64,000 bases of DNA from Atriophallophorus winterbourni (taxonomy: Eukaryota; Platyhelminthes; Trematoda; Plagiorchiida; Microphallidae): NCBI GenBank assembly GCA_013407085.1, contig JACCGJ010001783.1, positions 55,409-119,408 of the forward strand. The letters are read 5' to 3'. A program made the position numbers and the translations under genes. The notes under the pieces are model-generated. The model did not search any database. It saw nothing but the letters and a program-made list of their open reading frames with translations, and was not told the DNA's origin. This document shows positions 24,721 through 35,036 of the stretch, in pieces; within the stretch, counting starts at the first letter, position 1, and each line of letters starts with the position of its first letter.

Positions 24721-25296
24721 TTTGAACTTTGTAGCTGAAAATCTTTGTACACGAATAAAACTATTTTTTATTGACCAAAGTGATGTGTTGCTCACATGCC
24801 CCGAAATTATACTCCACTATTTTCTATTGAATAATACAACACGACCAACCATTTCTATCGCATGCAAACGCATGTGGATTGCTTTAAACTGGGACTTGAA
24901 AAATCAATGATTGCAAGCATTTCTTTCACACGCCCCCGTAGACCAGTTTGGTGCTAATTTCAATCATCAAATAAAGTCAGTACGATCAGAATTTGTATGT
25001 CTTGTAACGCTGGAGAAATGGAAAATGATGCCTGAAATGCGAAGTCGCTGTTTGATGAGGTTGGAAGAACCGAACAGCTTAATCGTCAATCAATGGACAA
25101 AATATTCTCATGTGTATGCTTGCTCGTCACACCCACCCGATGACCGCTCATACATGTGCATACGTGGGTGCTCGTGTCATTGTACAGGTCGGTTGTACAA
25201 GCCTTGTCCAACAGTGTTCAACAGTTTAAGCTTTGCCTCCTGCCTCTACTTCACGTATTGTTTTCTAATTCACCACGATCCCATTCCATCTCACAG

Positions 25297-25614
25297 CTTG
25301 ACCGACAGAGTCGCGTCGAGGTAACAAAACTACGCCGCATTTACAACAAGCAACGAAATCGTCAACGTAAATCCGGTCAACCACCTTATCTATACCTAAA
25401 TGAACCAGGAATCGGCCATTTTCACGGCCCCAAAAGTACACCGAAAAAAGTGAAGAAAAAAATTAAGTCAAAGGGTCATGGTGATATCAGTACCGGGGTT
25501 AAATCGAAAGGTCTCGGTACAAGTCCTTCTACCTCATCAGCTGGATCCAATAAAGAAACTACTCAAAGGATTCAAGGAAACCAAGGTGATCGTTTACTTC
25601 CGGATGAAAGAATT
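25297..25614 (+). CDS. ERICH3: ERICH3-like exon 4 (106 codons)
   Basis: Acceptor TCTCACAG ends at 25296; donor GTAAGT starts at 25615; phase 0 at both ends. The peptide starts LDRQSRVEVTKLRRIYNKQR, then has a Gly/Pro turn (PGIGHFHGP) and Lys-rich and Ser-rich low-complexity sequence. It corresponds to the disordered linker between the N-terminal helix and DUF4590; this linker is poorly conserved in the family. Confidence 0.8.
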
Positions 25615-25655
25615 GTAAGTGTATTGAAATGAATCCGATTATCGATTTTTTGCAG
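25615..25655 (+). other. 41-nt mini-intron
   Basis: GTAAGT at the 5' end, a T-rich tract and TTTTTTGCAG at the 3' end, both joining phase 0 exons. Trematodes are known for such very short introns. Confidence 0.75.
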
Positions 25656-26087
25656 CTGACTTTAAAAAAGTGTCCCAATCAAAGCCTCCTGACCAACCAT
25701 TCTTCACCGTCGTATTCCACACCCAGTCCAGCTGGAATTACGAAATCTGAGCAAGAAACCATCAAAAAGATCTTGTTTGCCTCTACGCCTCAGTTTAAAT
25801 CTCTCGAAAGGCAGTATGTGGGAAACGGGAAAGGCTTGCAATGTGACGTTAGCCCATCGCTATTAGTATCTGCTAAATCTGCACCGCAGGCGATCCTATT
25901 ACGATCGGAAACGGAGAAGCGAGCAAAGTTCACACTAGGATCTAGGGGTGTAGCTTATGGCCATAATTTGAAATCAAGGCCTCCGGAACGACAGGCATCT
26001 CCGCAGATTGTCACATCCATGCTACACACAGTGGAGCGAAAACCGCCCATAATTATTCCTGAACCAGTGAGGATGAATTCTGATGAT
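25656..26087 (+). CDS. ERICH3: ERICH3-like exon 5 (144 codons)
   Basis: Acceptor TTTTTTGCAG ends at 25655 and donor GTGAGT starts at 26088; phase 0 at both ends. It is Ser/Pro-rich and basic, with a Lys/Arg-rich middle (SETEKRAKFTLGSRG) and a hydrophobic end (KPPIIIPEPVRMNSDD). No known domain; disordered linker. A long microsatellite begins about 130 nt after its donor. Confidence 0.8.
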
Positions 26088-26216
26088 GTGAGTGTCTTGC
26101 GTTACGTTTGTTCAGAGTTCAGCGTTTGTTTGATTTTCGTTACGAGTTTCATGTTTAGAGCATTGTCGAATGTTTCACCCATTATTAACCTTTACCACTG
26201 AATCATATCATATCCC

Positions 26217-26224
26217 TAACTATC

Positions 26225-26255
<31 letters not shown>

Positions 26256-26262
26256 CTATCTT

Positions 26263-26322
<60 letters not shown>

Positions 26323-26450
26323 CTCTATTATCTATCTACATCCTATAGTCATCTACATCTATCCAGCTATTACATCTAGTCTATCTATATCTATTCTATC
26401 TATCTATCTATCTAATCTAGTTATCTATCGTATCTATCGTATCTATCTGC
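26217..26450. repeat. ATCT tetranucleotide microsatellite
   Basis: A long TATC/ATCT array, fairly pure to about 26322 and then broken by single-base changes to about 26450, followed by short TA and GT runs (26478-26510). The open frame through it (SIYLSIYL repeats) is an artefact of the repeat. Confidence 0.95.
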
Positions 26451-27849
26451 TACGACGACTTTGCGTTCCAGCTTTGACTATATATATATATATAACTGTG
26501 TGTGTGTGGTCTTCATTGTAATACTTGTAGCGAGACAACTGGTCTTAACCCTGGTTAAATGTATGAAGATTATAAATCATTTTTATCGTGTTACCTTTTT
26601 AGTTTATTTTTAAACAACTTTTATTATTTAGTTATTACAGTATCGATCTCCTCGTCTAAATTTATTTCTCACTAGTGCGGATATTTATTTCTGTTTGTGG
26701 TATTGCCAGTATTAATAGAAATATGATGGTTTGTTTACATGTGTGAGCATTTTTGAAAGTGGATCACAGAAAAGAATGGTATAATAATCTTTGGTTCTCC
26801 TGACAATTGGATAATTTGACTTCGTCGTGGTCAATAATCCTATGAGCGCTAGAGCTGAACCCCATCATTTGTATCAACACGATGATGATTCTTTTGATAA
26901 ATCATCGCTTTCGAGGATTACCGTGCATTTAGCTGCCATACAATTCTAACATGATAACATATCCTGAATAGATGGAGAAGAGCGGGAATATGGAATCGAT
27001 GGTATCTATAGAAAAGCAAGAACATAAAACTGGAAATAGGTGGCCACACCTCAAATGAAACATGCGTTCATTCAAGTTTCCGGAATAAGTGGAGCGACAG
27101 CTTCCTCGCGCATTTCACAGCCATGCTTCAAAACAAGCATTGATCGAATATCCACAAGAAAGCACAATTGATTGAGCACGCAAATAAATTAATTGAATAA
27201 GCCAACATTCTAAAATGATGCTTACAGCCAGACCGCCACTGAACACGGTTTTGAGACATCCTCAGGTGTAGCTAGCCATCGCGATGTCGGATCACACCGA
27301 CGCCAACCCGATGCTGCCGAGATTGGGTTCTTTAACTGCTTTTGTCATGTTCAGGTTGGGCCGCCCCGAGGTCTACGCCAATCGGGATGCGATGAGGGAA
27401 AACGGAAGTCGGTGTTCCGGCGTTAGCGATATGTGATCCATTCAACGTATAATATGGAAATTAATCTGTATCTCTATCAATCTTACTCCCGAAAACCTTA
27501 TCACGGATAGCATTGCTGTGTATGTCATGTCATGTCAACAGCTAACTCACAAAATGTTACACAAAAAGTGATTATCGGACAGTTGGAGAGATCTGATATG
27601 TCAGGTTTCACACTCATACAACAATACAGTTTGATATGTTGCTTTGTAAATTCTATTTCCCATTTACGACGTTATAGGTGACTTAGGTTGCAAGTGATTG
27701 GGTTCCAGAACTTCATCGTTTAAAGATGTCGAATTATTGATTTAACTACATAGATACTTAACATGATCTACAGTTTTGAGCGCCTGGCTATAAGAATAAA
27801 TTGTTGTTTAAGAAATCGATGTTTTGCAGCAAATCACTGTAAAATGCAT
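26451..27849. other. Unassigned intron sequence with a GC-richer patch
   Basis: No gene is supported. About 27225-27425 is clearly richer in GC than its surroundings and may be an unrecognised repeat. Confidence 0.4.
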
Positions 27850-28089
27850 TCATACTGCTGGCAAAATACCGGATAGCTCATGTGCCATAGTTTGTCTACC
27901 TGTGTGGGAGTCGAAAAACAGAATTGCATCATAAGCTTCGTCCGCACCAGGAGTCTTGCCCTGTGGAAGAATATAAACTCCGAAAGTTGGGTTTACCTTG
28001 CTGCATTGTTCCAAAATAGCATCGATTGCGAAATTAAATAAACGGCATCCTTTTTTCATCGCCACATGCTGAATAGTGAGTTTACTCAC
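27850..28089 (-). CDS. Possible antisense exon or transposon fragment, unknown function
   Basis: A 79-residue minus-strand frame starting at a GTG, with balanced composition unlike random intron sequence (FGVYILPQGKTPG, then YDAILFFDSHTGRQ). An acceptor-like CACTATTCAG precedes codon 7 on the minus strand. The FFDSHT-type block faintly recalls the last block of transposon-encoded OTU-like proteases, but I cannot confirm that. It lies within an intron of the ERICH3-like gene, opposite in strand. Confidence 0.3.
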   Translation of the reverse strand: MSKLTIQHVAMKKGCRLFNFAIDAILEQCSKVNPTFGVYILPQGKTPGADEAYDAILFFDSHTGRQTMAHELSGILPAV

Positions 28090-28878
28090 TGTTCGTCAGT
28101 GGTGCGCTTCCTCGTGGTTTAGAATAAACGAAAAAGATTATCCGTCTAAACGAAGTTTCAGCTATAGGATTTTCGAGAGAGATTGAACATTTTGCTGCAA
28201 ACTTCTTTCAGGTCAGTGCATGTGGCGCATCCGAACGATTTGTACTATTATGAAAAGGAGTCGTGTGTCCATTAACATGAGAATACCAAGAAAATCAGCC
28301 TCAAAGGCGTTGTCCCTTACGAAGCAACGGTGTGTAAGACAATTTCTGTGACTGCCATCGAAATGTTCATCAAATCTCACAGTGGCCCTGTAGCCTGCTA
28401 TACCTGGGATAAAAACGTTGGGTGATCTATATGCGCCCTAGCAAATCAGAATAAGGAATCACTATGGGCAAAATATGTTTGCTGAAATCGTGTTGAAATT
28501 CGTGTCCGATAGTTGGGTGGAAACACTGTTAGTTACAAGCTCAACTCAGCATTGATGTCATCAGTGTAGTTCATCTATTATGTATTGTTTCAAAACAAAA
28601 TAAAATTTACGTGTAAAATTGTCAGATTATGTGGCTTGGGCTATACATCTCTTGCATTATCGTTCCACATTTCTTACTGTTTTTTTATAAATAGCTACTC
28701 ACCTAGCCTGTCTTTATTCAGGTATGTTTGAGGTACAAACATTCACGTTGATAGTTACCGTTTTACGACCTAAATTTGAAGTGATTACTTTTACCATTTA
28801 CTCAAATTGAACTAACCACCACTTGATGTTGGAGTGATGTCATTTAGTTGTTTTCATTTGTTCCTGGCGTTTGTGTAG

Positions 28879-28941
28879 GAGGACGATAATTCCGTGGCAT
28901 CGAACCTACCACCGATTTCTGACAAACAAGTCGTTTCAAAG
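28879..28941 (+). CDS. ERICH3: ERICH3-like exon 6 (21 codons)
   Basis: Acceptor TTTGTGTAG ends at 28878, donor GTAACT starts at 28942; phase 0 at both ends. Acidic start (EDDNSVA) then ISDKQVVSK. It is assigned by splice sites and frame only. Confidence 0.6.
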
Positions 28942-29499
28942 GTAACTGGTCCTGCACACGCAGTTTTTCGCATTCTCTCCCTGTATAACTGATAAATTTA
29001 AAGCTCATTAATGGATAAATTTGTGAGCGCGTTCTGAAATAATAATAATAAACTGTAGTTCATTTATGGATTTTTGATGTTGTGTTTGTCACCAAACTAG
29101 ATTCTGAAATTGCCCGAACGTTTATGAAAGCTATAATTAAATTTTCCTAGATAATATCCAGCTAAAAACAGCAGGCTTTTAATCGTTAAGCCCGGGTTCG
29201 TGAAATGAATCCATGTCGGGATCAGAGCTCGAGAAATGGTTGCACATTTATGTCAACTTCACGTCCCTGTAGTTCGTGTCTTGCCTCGCTGCAAGCTTGT
29301 GATTTCTGCAAACGTTTCATTTAATCAAATCTCAGTCTATTGCTTTATGGGTTAGTTATGCATTTGTTCATTCTGTCAAATATCCATCGTTCGATTCTTC
29401 GGTTTGAAGACCATGAAATTACGTTCCACAAGCCTCAAAACAATAGATAACTTTCGTGCCGTTATATCCAGTCAAACACACAGGCCGGAAAAATGTTTA

Positions 29500-29700
29500 T
29501 CTTGATACAAAAATGCTCATTTCCATGCATTTCCATCACACACACACCACAACCGGTTTCGTGTTGTCTTTGATGATGATGATGTGTTGTTTGTACTCAT
29601 CAGGTAGTGACCGTAGGATCAGGATCCGCATGCGCTTGAAACAGTGGAAGAATATTAAACAAGTTGCGCTTGTATGCCATTGTTGGATAAGGTTAAATTG
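29500..29700 (-). repeat. Hammerhead repeat family C with expanded ribozyme loop
   Basis: Minus-strand copy of family C. On the minus strand it reads from the family's TATCCAACAATGGCATAC region, through CAAGCGCATGCGGATCC, to the ribozyme and the 3' end (GGAAATGCATG). It lies in the intron before the DUF4590 exons. Confidence 0.75.
29540..29610 (-). ncRNA. Hammerhead ribozyme with loop II expansion
   Basis: CUGAUGA at 29603-29597 and GAAA-CCGG at 29560-29553 are intact on the minus strand, followed by UU (29552-29551), an allowed cleavage site. Between the two core boxes lie 36 nt instead of 13: a partly duplicated stem II and four ATC triplets. Stem II can form only weakly, so activity is doubtful. 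Confidence 0.6.
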
Positions 29701-30140
29701 ATACGTTTTTTCATCATTCACTCCAGAATTGCTCGCGTGCTATTCACAGTCATTTTGTAGAGACAAGACGATAAGGTTGCAGATATACTTAAAAGTATAA
29801 TTAAACCTGAGAGTTAGGACCAAATTTGACTGTTGTATACAGAAATGTACAATAATATCTTAGCATTGGATTTGTATTACGACGATTGAAGAGCAGCCTG
29901 AAGTTTATAAATCTCGATGAAGTGCGGTTTGATTAGCATAGTGAATCAAATGTAACCGTACTGAATGGCACAAGTCTGTTTACATTCACCAACATTTTGT
30001 TGGTACATATTTCACACGCTTCTCCAAAGTCGACTTCACGGGACGAAAAGCAAGAGTGTTTTAAAGAAACATCGTGATGCTGCACAAACCAAATTTAAAT
30101 ACGGGAGACTTTGTACTCGGATAATGAACTTCCATTTCAG

Positions 30141-30324
30141 ACATCATGTGTTGTCAAGCTCATGTACCTGGGGGACGTGAATGCGAATGAAAACCTCCCC
30201 GGATCAAAGAAAAAGAACTCGCATTCCATATCGAATTTATCCCCGAAACGTTGGATTACGGTCATACAACAACCAAGCGGGGGTAATACCATCACTGTAT
30301 TCAAAGAACTACTAAAACCGGGTG
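30141..30324 (+). CDS. ERICH3: ERICH3-like exon 7: first half of DUF4590
   Basis: Acceptor CATTTCAG ends at 30140, donor GTAAGT starts at 30325; phase 0 in, phase 1 out. It starts with TSCVVKLMYLGDVN, matching the beta strand that opens DUF4590 in ERICH3 (ITMIYLG in vertebrates), and includes ITVIQQPSGGNTITVFKELL, matching the QHCGGENLCVYKGKLL block. This is one of the two clearest family signatures in the gene. Confidence 0.9.
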
Positions 30325-31631
30325 GTAAGTGGACACGGAAGCAATTTTGTACCGATTCGATGTCTATGAGACGAGACCATTGGCCTACAATTTATTTGTG
30401 CAAGATATTCTTTTACAGCCAATCGAATGAAAATTGTTTCTGATTGCATGTTAACATGTTTACTTGAAACAATTCAAGTTTGGTATATCATGAAGATTGT
30501 CAATGTAAAAATTTCTCTTTAATTCGGGTTTTCTATTTTCATGGCCGACATGAGAAAACTGCACTCACTGTTTTTGCTTGTTTGCAATTTATTGTTTGAA
30601 ACTCTTTAGTCGTATTTCGGACCAATTCGTGCTCGGATTGTGTATTCAAATTATTATTATTATTGGATTGAGACGTTTTCTGTGCAGCAAAAACAACCCA
30701 GATGCATTTTGTGTCAAACAAGCTTTTGGTTGCGTGCGAACTCAGCCGAAGTCAGTTGAATGGTTTTCCTGCATGTGAACTCGAAATCATGCAAATTAAT
30801 ATTCACTCGTTGTAGATGTATCTTCCCTGTCTACTTGCTCGGCCGCATTCCTACTAGCTTATGCTACTTCAACCGCCCCAGCACTGAAGCGCTTCGTATT
30901 CGGCGTCATCTTTCACCTTATCAGCTCCACATTTTAAAGCTCCATGCTGCGGTTTGTGTCTAAAGCGTGTGTTCAGCTCGGGCCTCATCAAGGATTGATA
31001 TTCACTATCATTGCGGAGACGCTTCTCGTTTCACTATTATTCTCGTTCATCCTTACAGAAAGTTACATAGTATTCTCTTGTTATACACTCCAGGAAAATA
31101 CTTAGATTGGATCTTCTATATACTGTTGCATTGTGTTTATCACCATACGCTGAATTAACAAAACTCGCAGCCTGGCAATCCCATCTATCCAATACTCCAT
31201 CTTGACTTAGACAGTAATTCTCTTCTGGATTAAAAAGCGGAAATAAAGTTACCATGAAGTCAGATAATATGTTGACATTCCGCTCTTTAGGGCTGCGATT
31301 ATCAAATTATAGTGTGAGAATGGAAATAGAAGGTAAAACTATACCGAATAATGAGTTTGAATAAGAAGGAATAAAGCCCGTAAACAGTTCGCGTGTCTGA
31401 ATTTCCTTCGGTTTTAAGCTTAGTGACATCAATATTGGCTGGAAATTTTTTAGGTCTTTTGTTCATTAGTCTGTGTGGTAGACGGACTCGATCTCGAACG
31501 TACTATAATTATCCACCAGGATCCCTAAAATATCAAATAACGAGATACCTCATTTAAGTTTCAATGTTATTATTTTTGCTCATTTTCGTGAGCAATCCCG
31601 GGATAATCAGATCGATTTCACTTTATTGCAG

Positions 31632-31818
31632 ACGTGTTCGAATTCAACTCACGCCGAGTTCACGGTTTCCCGTTCTCACTGCTGCTCTGCGTCGACGGAG
31701 CTCATGACACTCGTGTTAGCACCTGTTGTGAATATCGATACAAAAAAGGAGTCCGTATTGGTGGAAAATCTGGTCGCTTTGTATACCTCGACGCACAAGG
31801 ATCGATGCCGTGTTTCAA
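31632..31818 (+). CDS. ERICH3: ERICH3-like exon 8: second half of DUF4590
   Basis: Acceptor TTATTGCAG ends at 31631; donor GTAAGC starts at 31819. With the G left over from the previous exon it reads DVFEFNSRRVHGFPFSL, then CCEYRYKKGVRIGGKSGRF. HGFPFSL and CCEY..RKG.R.GGK.G.F are hallmark DUF4590 features in ERICH3. Two Cys residues and the Gly-Gly-Lys loop are kept. Another open frame over the same bases is a shadow. The exon ends in phase 2. Confidence 0.92.
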
Positions 31819-32229
31819 GTAAGCCAACTAGATGTTGTTTGTTTGTGACCATCGTGATTCGGTGAGAAATGCTGCTCCTTCCGAATCTTTACCATGCATT
31901 TAATTTTTGCGATGAACAGTCTAGCACCAATGTAATATTTGTATGCGGCTATTCCTTTATTGGTAGCAACAAAGCCCGTTAACCAATTCTTAATTGAAAA
32001 GTCTGCCATTTTACCACTTTAAACGTGAGTTTTCAAAACGGGTGCGAGGTAGCGTTTCGTCTTTGCCTTGTATTAAGAGAGTGGCCATTCCCCGATTATT
32101 CATTGTCAATTTCTTAACGCATTCTGTGTTCGTTCACGGCATGCATTGTAAGGGTATTGTATTTTCCATTATCGAAATAATACAGATATAAATAATTTGT
32201 AATCGAAGCACAGCTTATTGCATTTTCAG

Positions 32230-32306
32230 GTGCCAGAGTATGCGCACAGCAAATGTCAAAACAACGGCTGATACACGACTCCAAACGAATTGTCCTGTTG
32301 CTGGAG
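32230..32306 (+). CDS. ERICH3: ERICH3-like exon 9 (short linker)
   Basis: Acceptor ATTTTCAG ends at 32229, donor GTGAGT starts at 32307. It completes the PCFKC end of DUF4590 (vertebrates have PCYKC) and adds QSMRTANVKTTADTR. Phase 2 in and phase 1 out match both neighbours exactly. Confidence 0.8.
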
Positions 32307-33294
32307 GTGAGTGAGCATTGTAAACTTCATTTTCTGAGCCACTCAAGCATTGTTTTTCTTTCTCGTTTGAACGAGGTTGAATCGTCATAGTCTGTACGAA
32401 CACCAATGTATCTCACGGAAATTTAATTATATTGATTGGATTGAAATTCTTTAAGATTTCCGGGGCTGAATGCTCTAAGTTATTTGACTGACTTTTTATA
32501 TACCTTATAGTTAATGAATTACAAACGGTTCAACAGGAACCACAGCATGAAAGTGTGTACTAAGAAGTACGTTCGCTGATCAATTTAAAACAAATAATGA
32601 CCCCATGATTATGTATATCCGGCTAAAAGTAGACGTATATTCAATTCGACCGCGAAGGTGGTTAGTGTGGTTTTTGCATGGTGGGATATTTCTCGATTGG
32701 TTTCAGGAAGATCTTTGCCTAATACCGGAGCGATGGAATGAATTCAGTCTGCTGCTTCTAGATATCGTTCATTCATTCACTAAAACCTGCATTTTCTGAC
32801 AGCAGCTAAGGAAACGGGTTGCCAGTGATCATACACTTAAGACCTCCGCTTGAACCGATACATATCTTAAGCAGTGTTCAATTCATCTATGAGCACGTTA
32901 TGCATTAAGCTAACGGTAAAATATCTACTGCAGCTATGAACGGTTATCAAAGAATACTTCTGCGTTTGGTCTCTACGTTTACAGTCTACTAATATTTCCG
33001 ATTTTAAGGATGCCATATGCTTAGGCAAGCCAAATTCCATTCGTTTTAATTCAGAGTCTACAAATGTGTAGTATATGACGTTCCATAAGTAGGTCGAAGT
33101 ACACCATCGGTTTCGTGGTTGCCACTTATCGTGGAACTCAGCTTAGTCCCTATGTAAAGCTAAATGTCATGTTGCAAATGAAGATTTATCCATCACTTTT
33201 CAAATCAAAATCGTAGTAACTATTCTCTTCCCCATTGCATGATATTGTGAACGTGCAGAAAATATTTTTAAGTTGGTCGTTTTCTTCACGATAG

Positions 33295-34862
33295 ATGATT
33301 CGTGTGTAGAGGGCGCGGAGTGTAAAACGTCTCAGCAATTCGAACCCGATCCTGATTTATTGACCGATTCCTTAGCGTTGGATTCGAACGTGAGTCGACG
33401 TTTAGCGAAATCCACTCGTTGGGAATGTTTCCGCACCATGTTCCACCCGACGGAAGAAGCTGAAACTGAGCAAGCCACGAACGAAGACACACAATTGAAC
33501 TACGGGGTCGAAGAGGTGCAAAATGCCGATGAAGTCGAACCCTTGTCCGAAACACATGAATCAGTCAGTCACTTGTTACCGGCTACTGAATCAGATGATC
33601 TGACCACATCTCCCACTTCCAATCATGCAGTTCCAGACTACGAGGCTGATGAAATAGTTTACGATGAAGAATTTGAGGAAGAAGATGCTGATTACCAAGA
33701 TGACGATGGTATTGCTGACGATGCTTCGAATGGCGGCGAGCTGTCCGCAAAATCTGTTCACAACTATGAGCAATCAGAAGATCCTTTTAATAAACCAAGG
33801 GGAGACTTTATCACTACGAATTCTTCGCAGTGTGCTGTAGTCGGTAAAGCCGATAGCCTGTTCTTGGGCTGCATGGTATCTGTGACCCCTTCTAGATTTT
33901 CGGTGGACCATTTTCTATGTAGCAAAGAAATTGGCGAAGACATTAAAAATAAGACAACAGATTCGCCATTTGCTGATATGCCTCACACAACTGAACTGCA
34001 AGAAACAATATGCGACGGTCATACCCTCGGTCGAGCTCAGCACAGTCTTTTGCGAGATTACAGTTCAATTCAATTGAACGAAAGCGGAAACGTTGGAAAT
34101 GCAGTACAACAGACCTGTATTGTAGAAGATCGCTCACACGAAGCTGAACAGCGAGTGGCCAGCAAAATTGAGAACGTTGCTCGTTCTTCCCAACAGTTCG
34201 GAACTGTTGTTCAAGGCGACTCGTTGAATTCATTTGAATATGAACATGTTCATGTATCAGGTGACAGACGTGCAACGTACACTGTCACTTTGGATTCTTC
34301 AGCGGCTCAACCCAAATCAATTGACCGATTGACCCGACAGCTGGATGTTGACACGCGACCAATCGACTCGGGAATACACTTTGGCGATGAGCTGGTTGCC
34401 TGCGCTTCGTTGAACACCGCAGAACTTGATCCGAATCATATCAATATACTTCCGACGAGGAAGTCTTCAATTCACTTACCAGAAAACGTTTCGCCTGATG
34501 TGTATCAGTTACCAGATCGTGATGTGCCGCAGATCACACAAACACACATCCCTCTTGCACAGAGTCCCATCCATCAATCTGTGTCAGATGAGACTGGCCA
34601 TGAAACTGTGTTTACCAAACCAGGTATAGCCGAAACCAAATACATGGAACATGATGTTGCTCAAATGAATGCATCGAAACCAAAAGTCATCAAAGATTTT
34701 ATGCACACACCATCATTATCGACCGAAGTATTAGGTTCCGAATATGAACCAGCATCAGAAGTCTATGAGTCCGCGTCTGATGTCACTCTTCGTTCACTAT
34801 TGAATAATGTTAGAGAGGCCGAATTAGACCGGAACGTTTTAAACGAAGCAAAAAATACGTAA
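33295..34862 (+). CDS. ERICH3: ERICH3-like exon 10: acidic C-terminal tail
   Basis: Acceptor TTCACGATAG ends at 33294; the exon completes a GAT codon (phase 1 in) and stays open for 522 codons to TAA at 34860-34862. Near 33650-33710 it has a Glu/Asp-rich run (YDEEFEEEDADYQDDDG), comparable to the EYEEDFE segment after DUF4590 in vertebrate ERICH3. The rest is Ser/Thr/Glu-rich, with no domain, and is probably disordered. A donor after the stop (34882) and downstream exons raise the question whether the reading frame once continued. Confidence 0.85.
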
Positions 34863-34973
34863 TTCTCAAGCTAGGAATCAGGTAATCCGTGTTATGAGAT
34901 GTTCTTTCTTGTTCAATGCGAATTTATTGCTAAATTTCCAAGATTTCTGAGACTTTCATTTTTTTATTTCCAG

Positions 34974-35036
34974 AAACAACTGTTGAAACGAAGCAAGCAG
35001 TAGCTGGAAGAAATTTAAGCTGTCACACCGCTTCGG
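34974..35036 (+). CDS. Possible downstream exon of the ERICH3-like gene (63 nt)
   Basis: Strong acceptor TTTTTATTTCCAG ends at 34973 and donor GTAACA starts at 35037. In phase 1 it is open (TVETKQAVAGRNLSCHTAS). The CAG|GTAATC donor at 34882 would supply phase 1, but two in-frame stops (34860 TAA, 34872 TAG) lie before it. It could be 3' untranslated or part of an alternative transcript. Confidence 0.35.

Larger units (their letters stand above)
13193..34862 (+). other. ERICH3: ERICH3-like gene, ten exons (partial at 5' end)
   Basis: Ten exons with consensus splice sites and matching phases join to 3204 nt, or 1067 residues plus a stop, without the N terminus. The order of parts matches vertebrate ERICH3: an N-terminal basic helix (exon at 13193), a low-complexity linker, the DUF4590 domain split over exons at 30141 and 31632, then a long acidic tail. 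In vertebrates ERICH3 has been linked to primary cilia and vesicle function; it has no known enzymatic activity. Assignment rests on remembered family features, not on a search. The introns hold LINE and ribozyme repeats and a 1000-N gap, which lies in the intron between 16378 and 22466. Confidence 0.8.

Noticed and set aside
26170..26379. Open frame with repeated SIYL
   Set aside because: It is only the translation of the ATCT microsatellite.
31626..31865. Alternative frame over the DUF4590 exon (starts TCSNSTHAEF)
   Set aside because: It lacks family features and does not match the phase of neighbouring exons; the other frame carries HGFPFSL and CCEY.
33943..34275. Minus-strand frame within the acidic-tail exon
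   Set aside because: Shadow of the plus-strand coding frame, with no splice or homology support.
34859..34874. A 16-nt GT...AG stretch that would remove the stops after the ERICH3-like frame
   Set aside because: Far too short for a spliceosomal intron.
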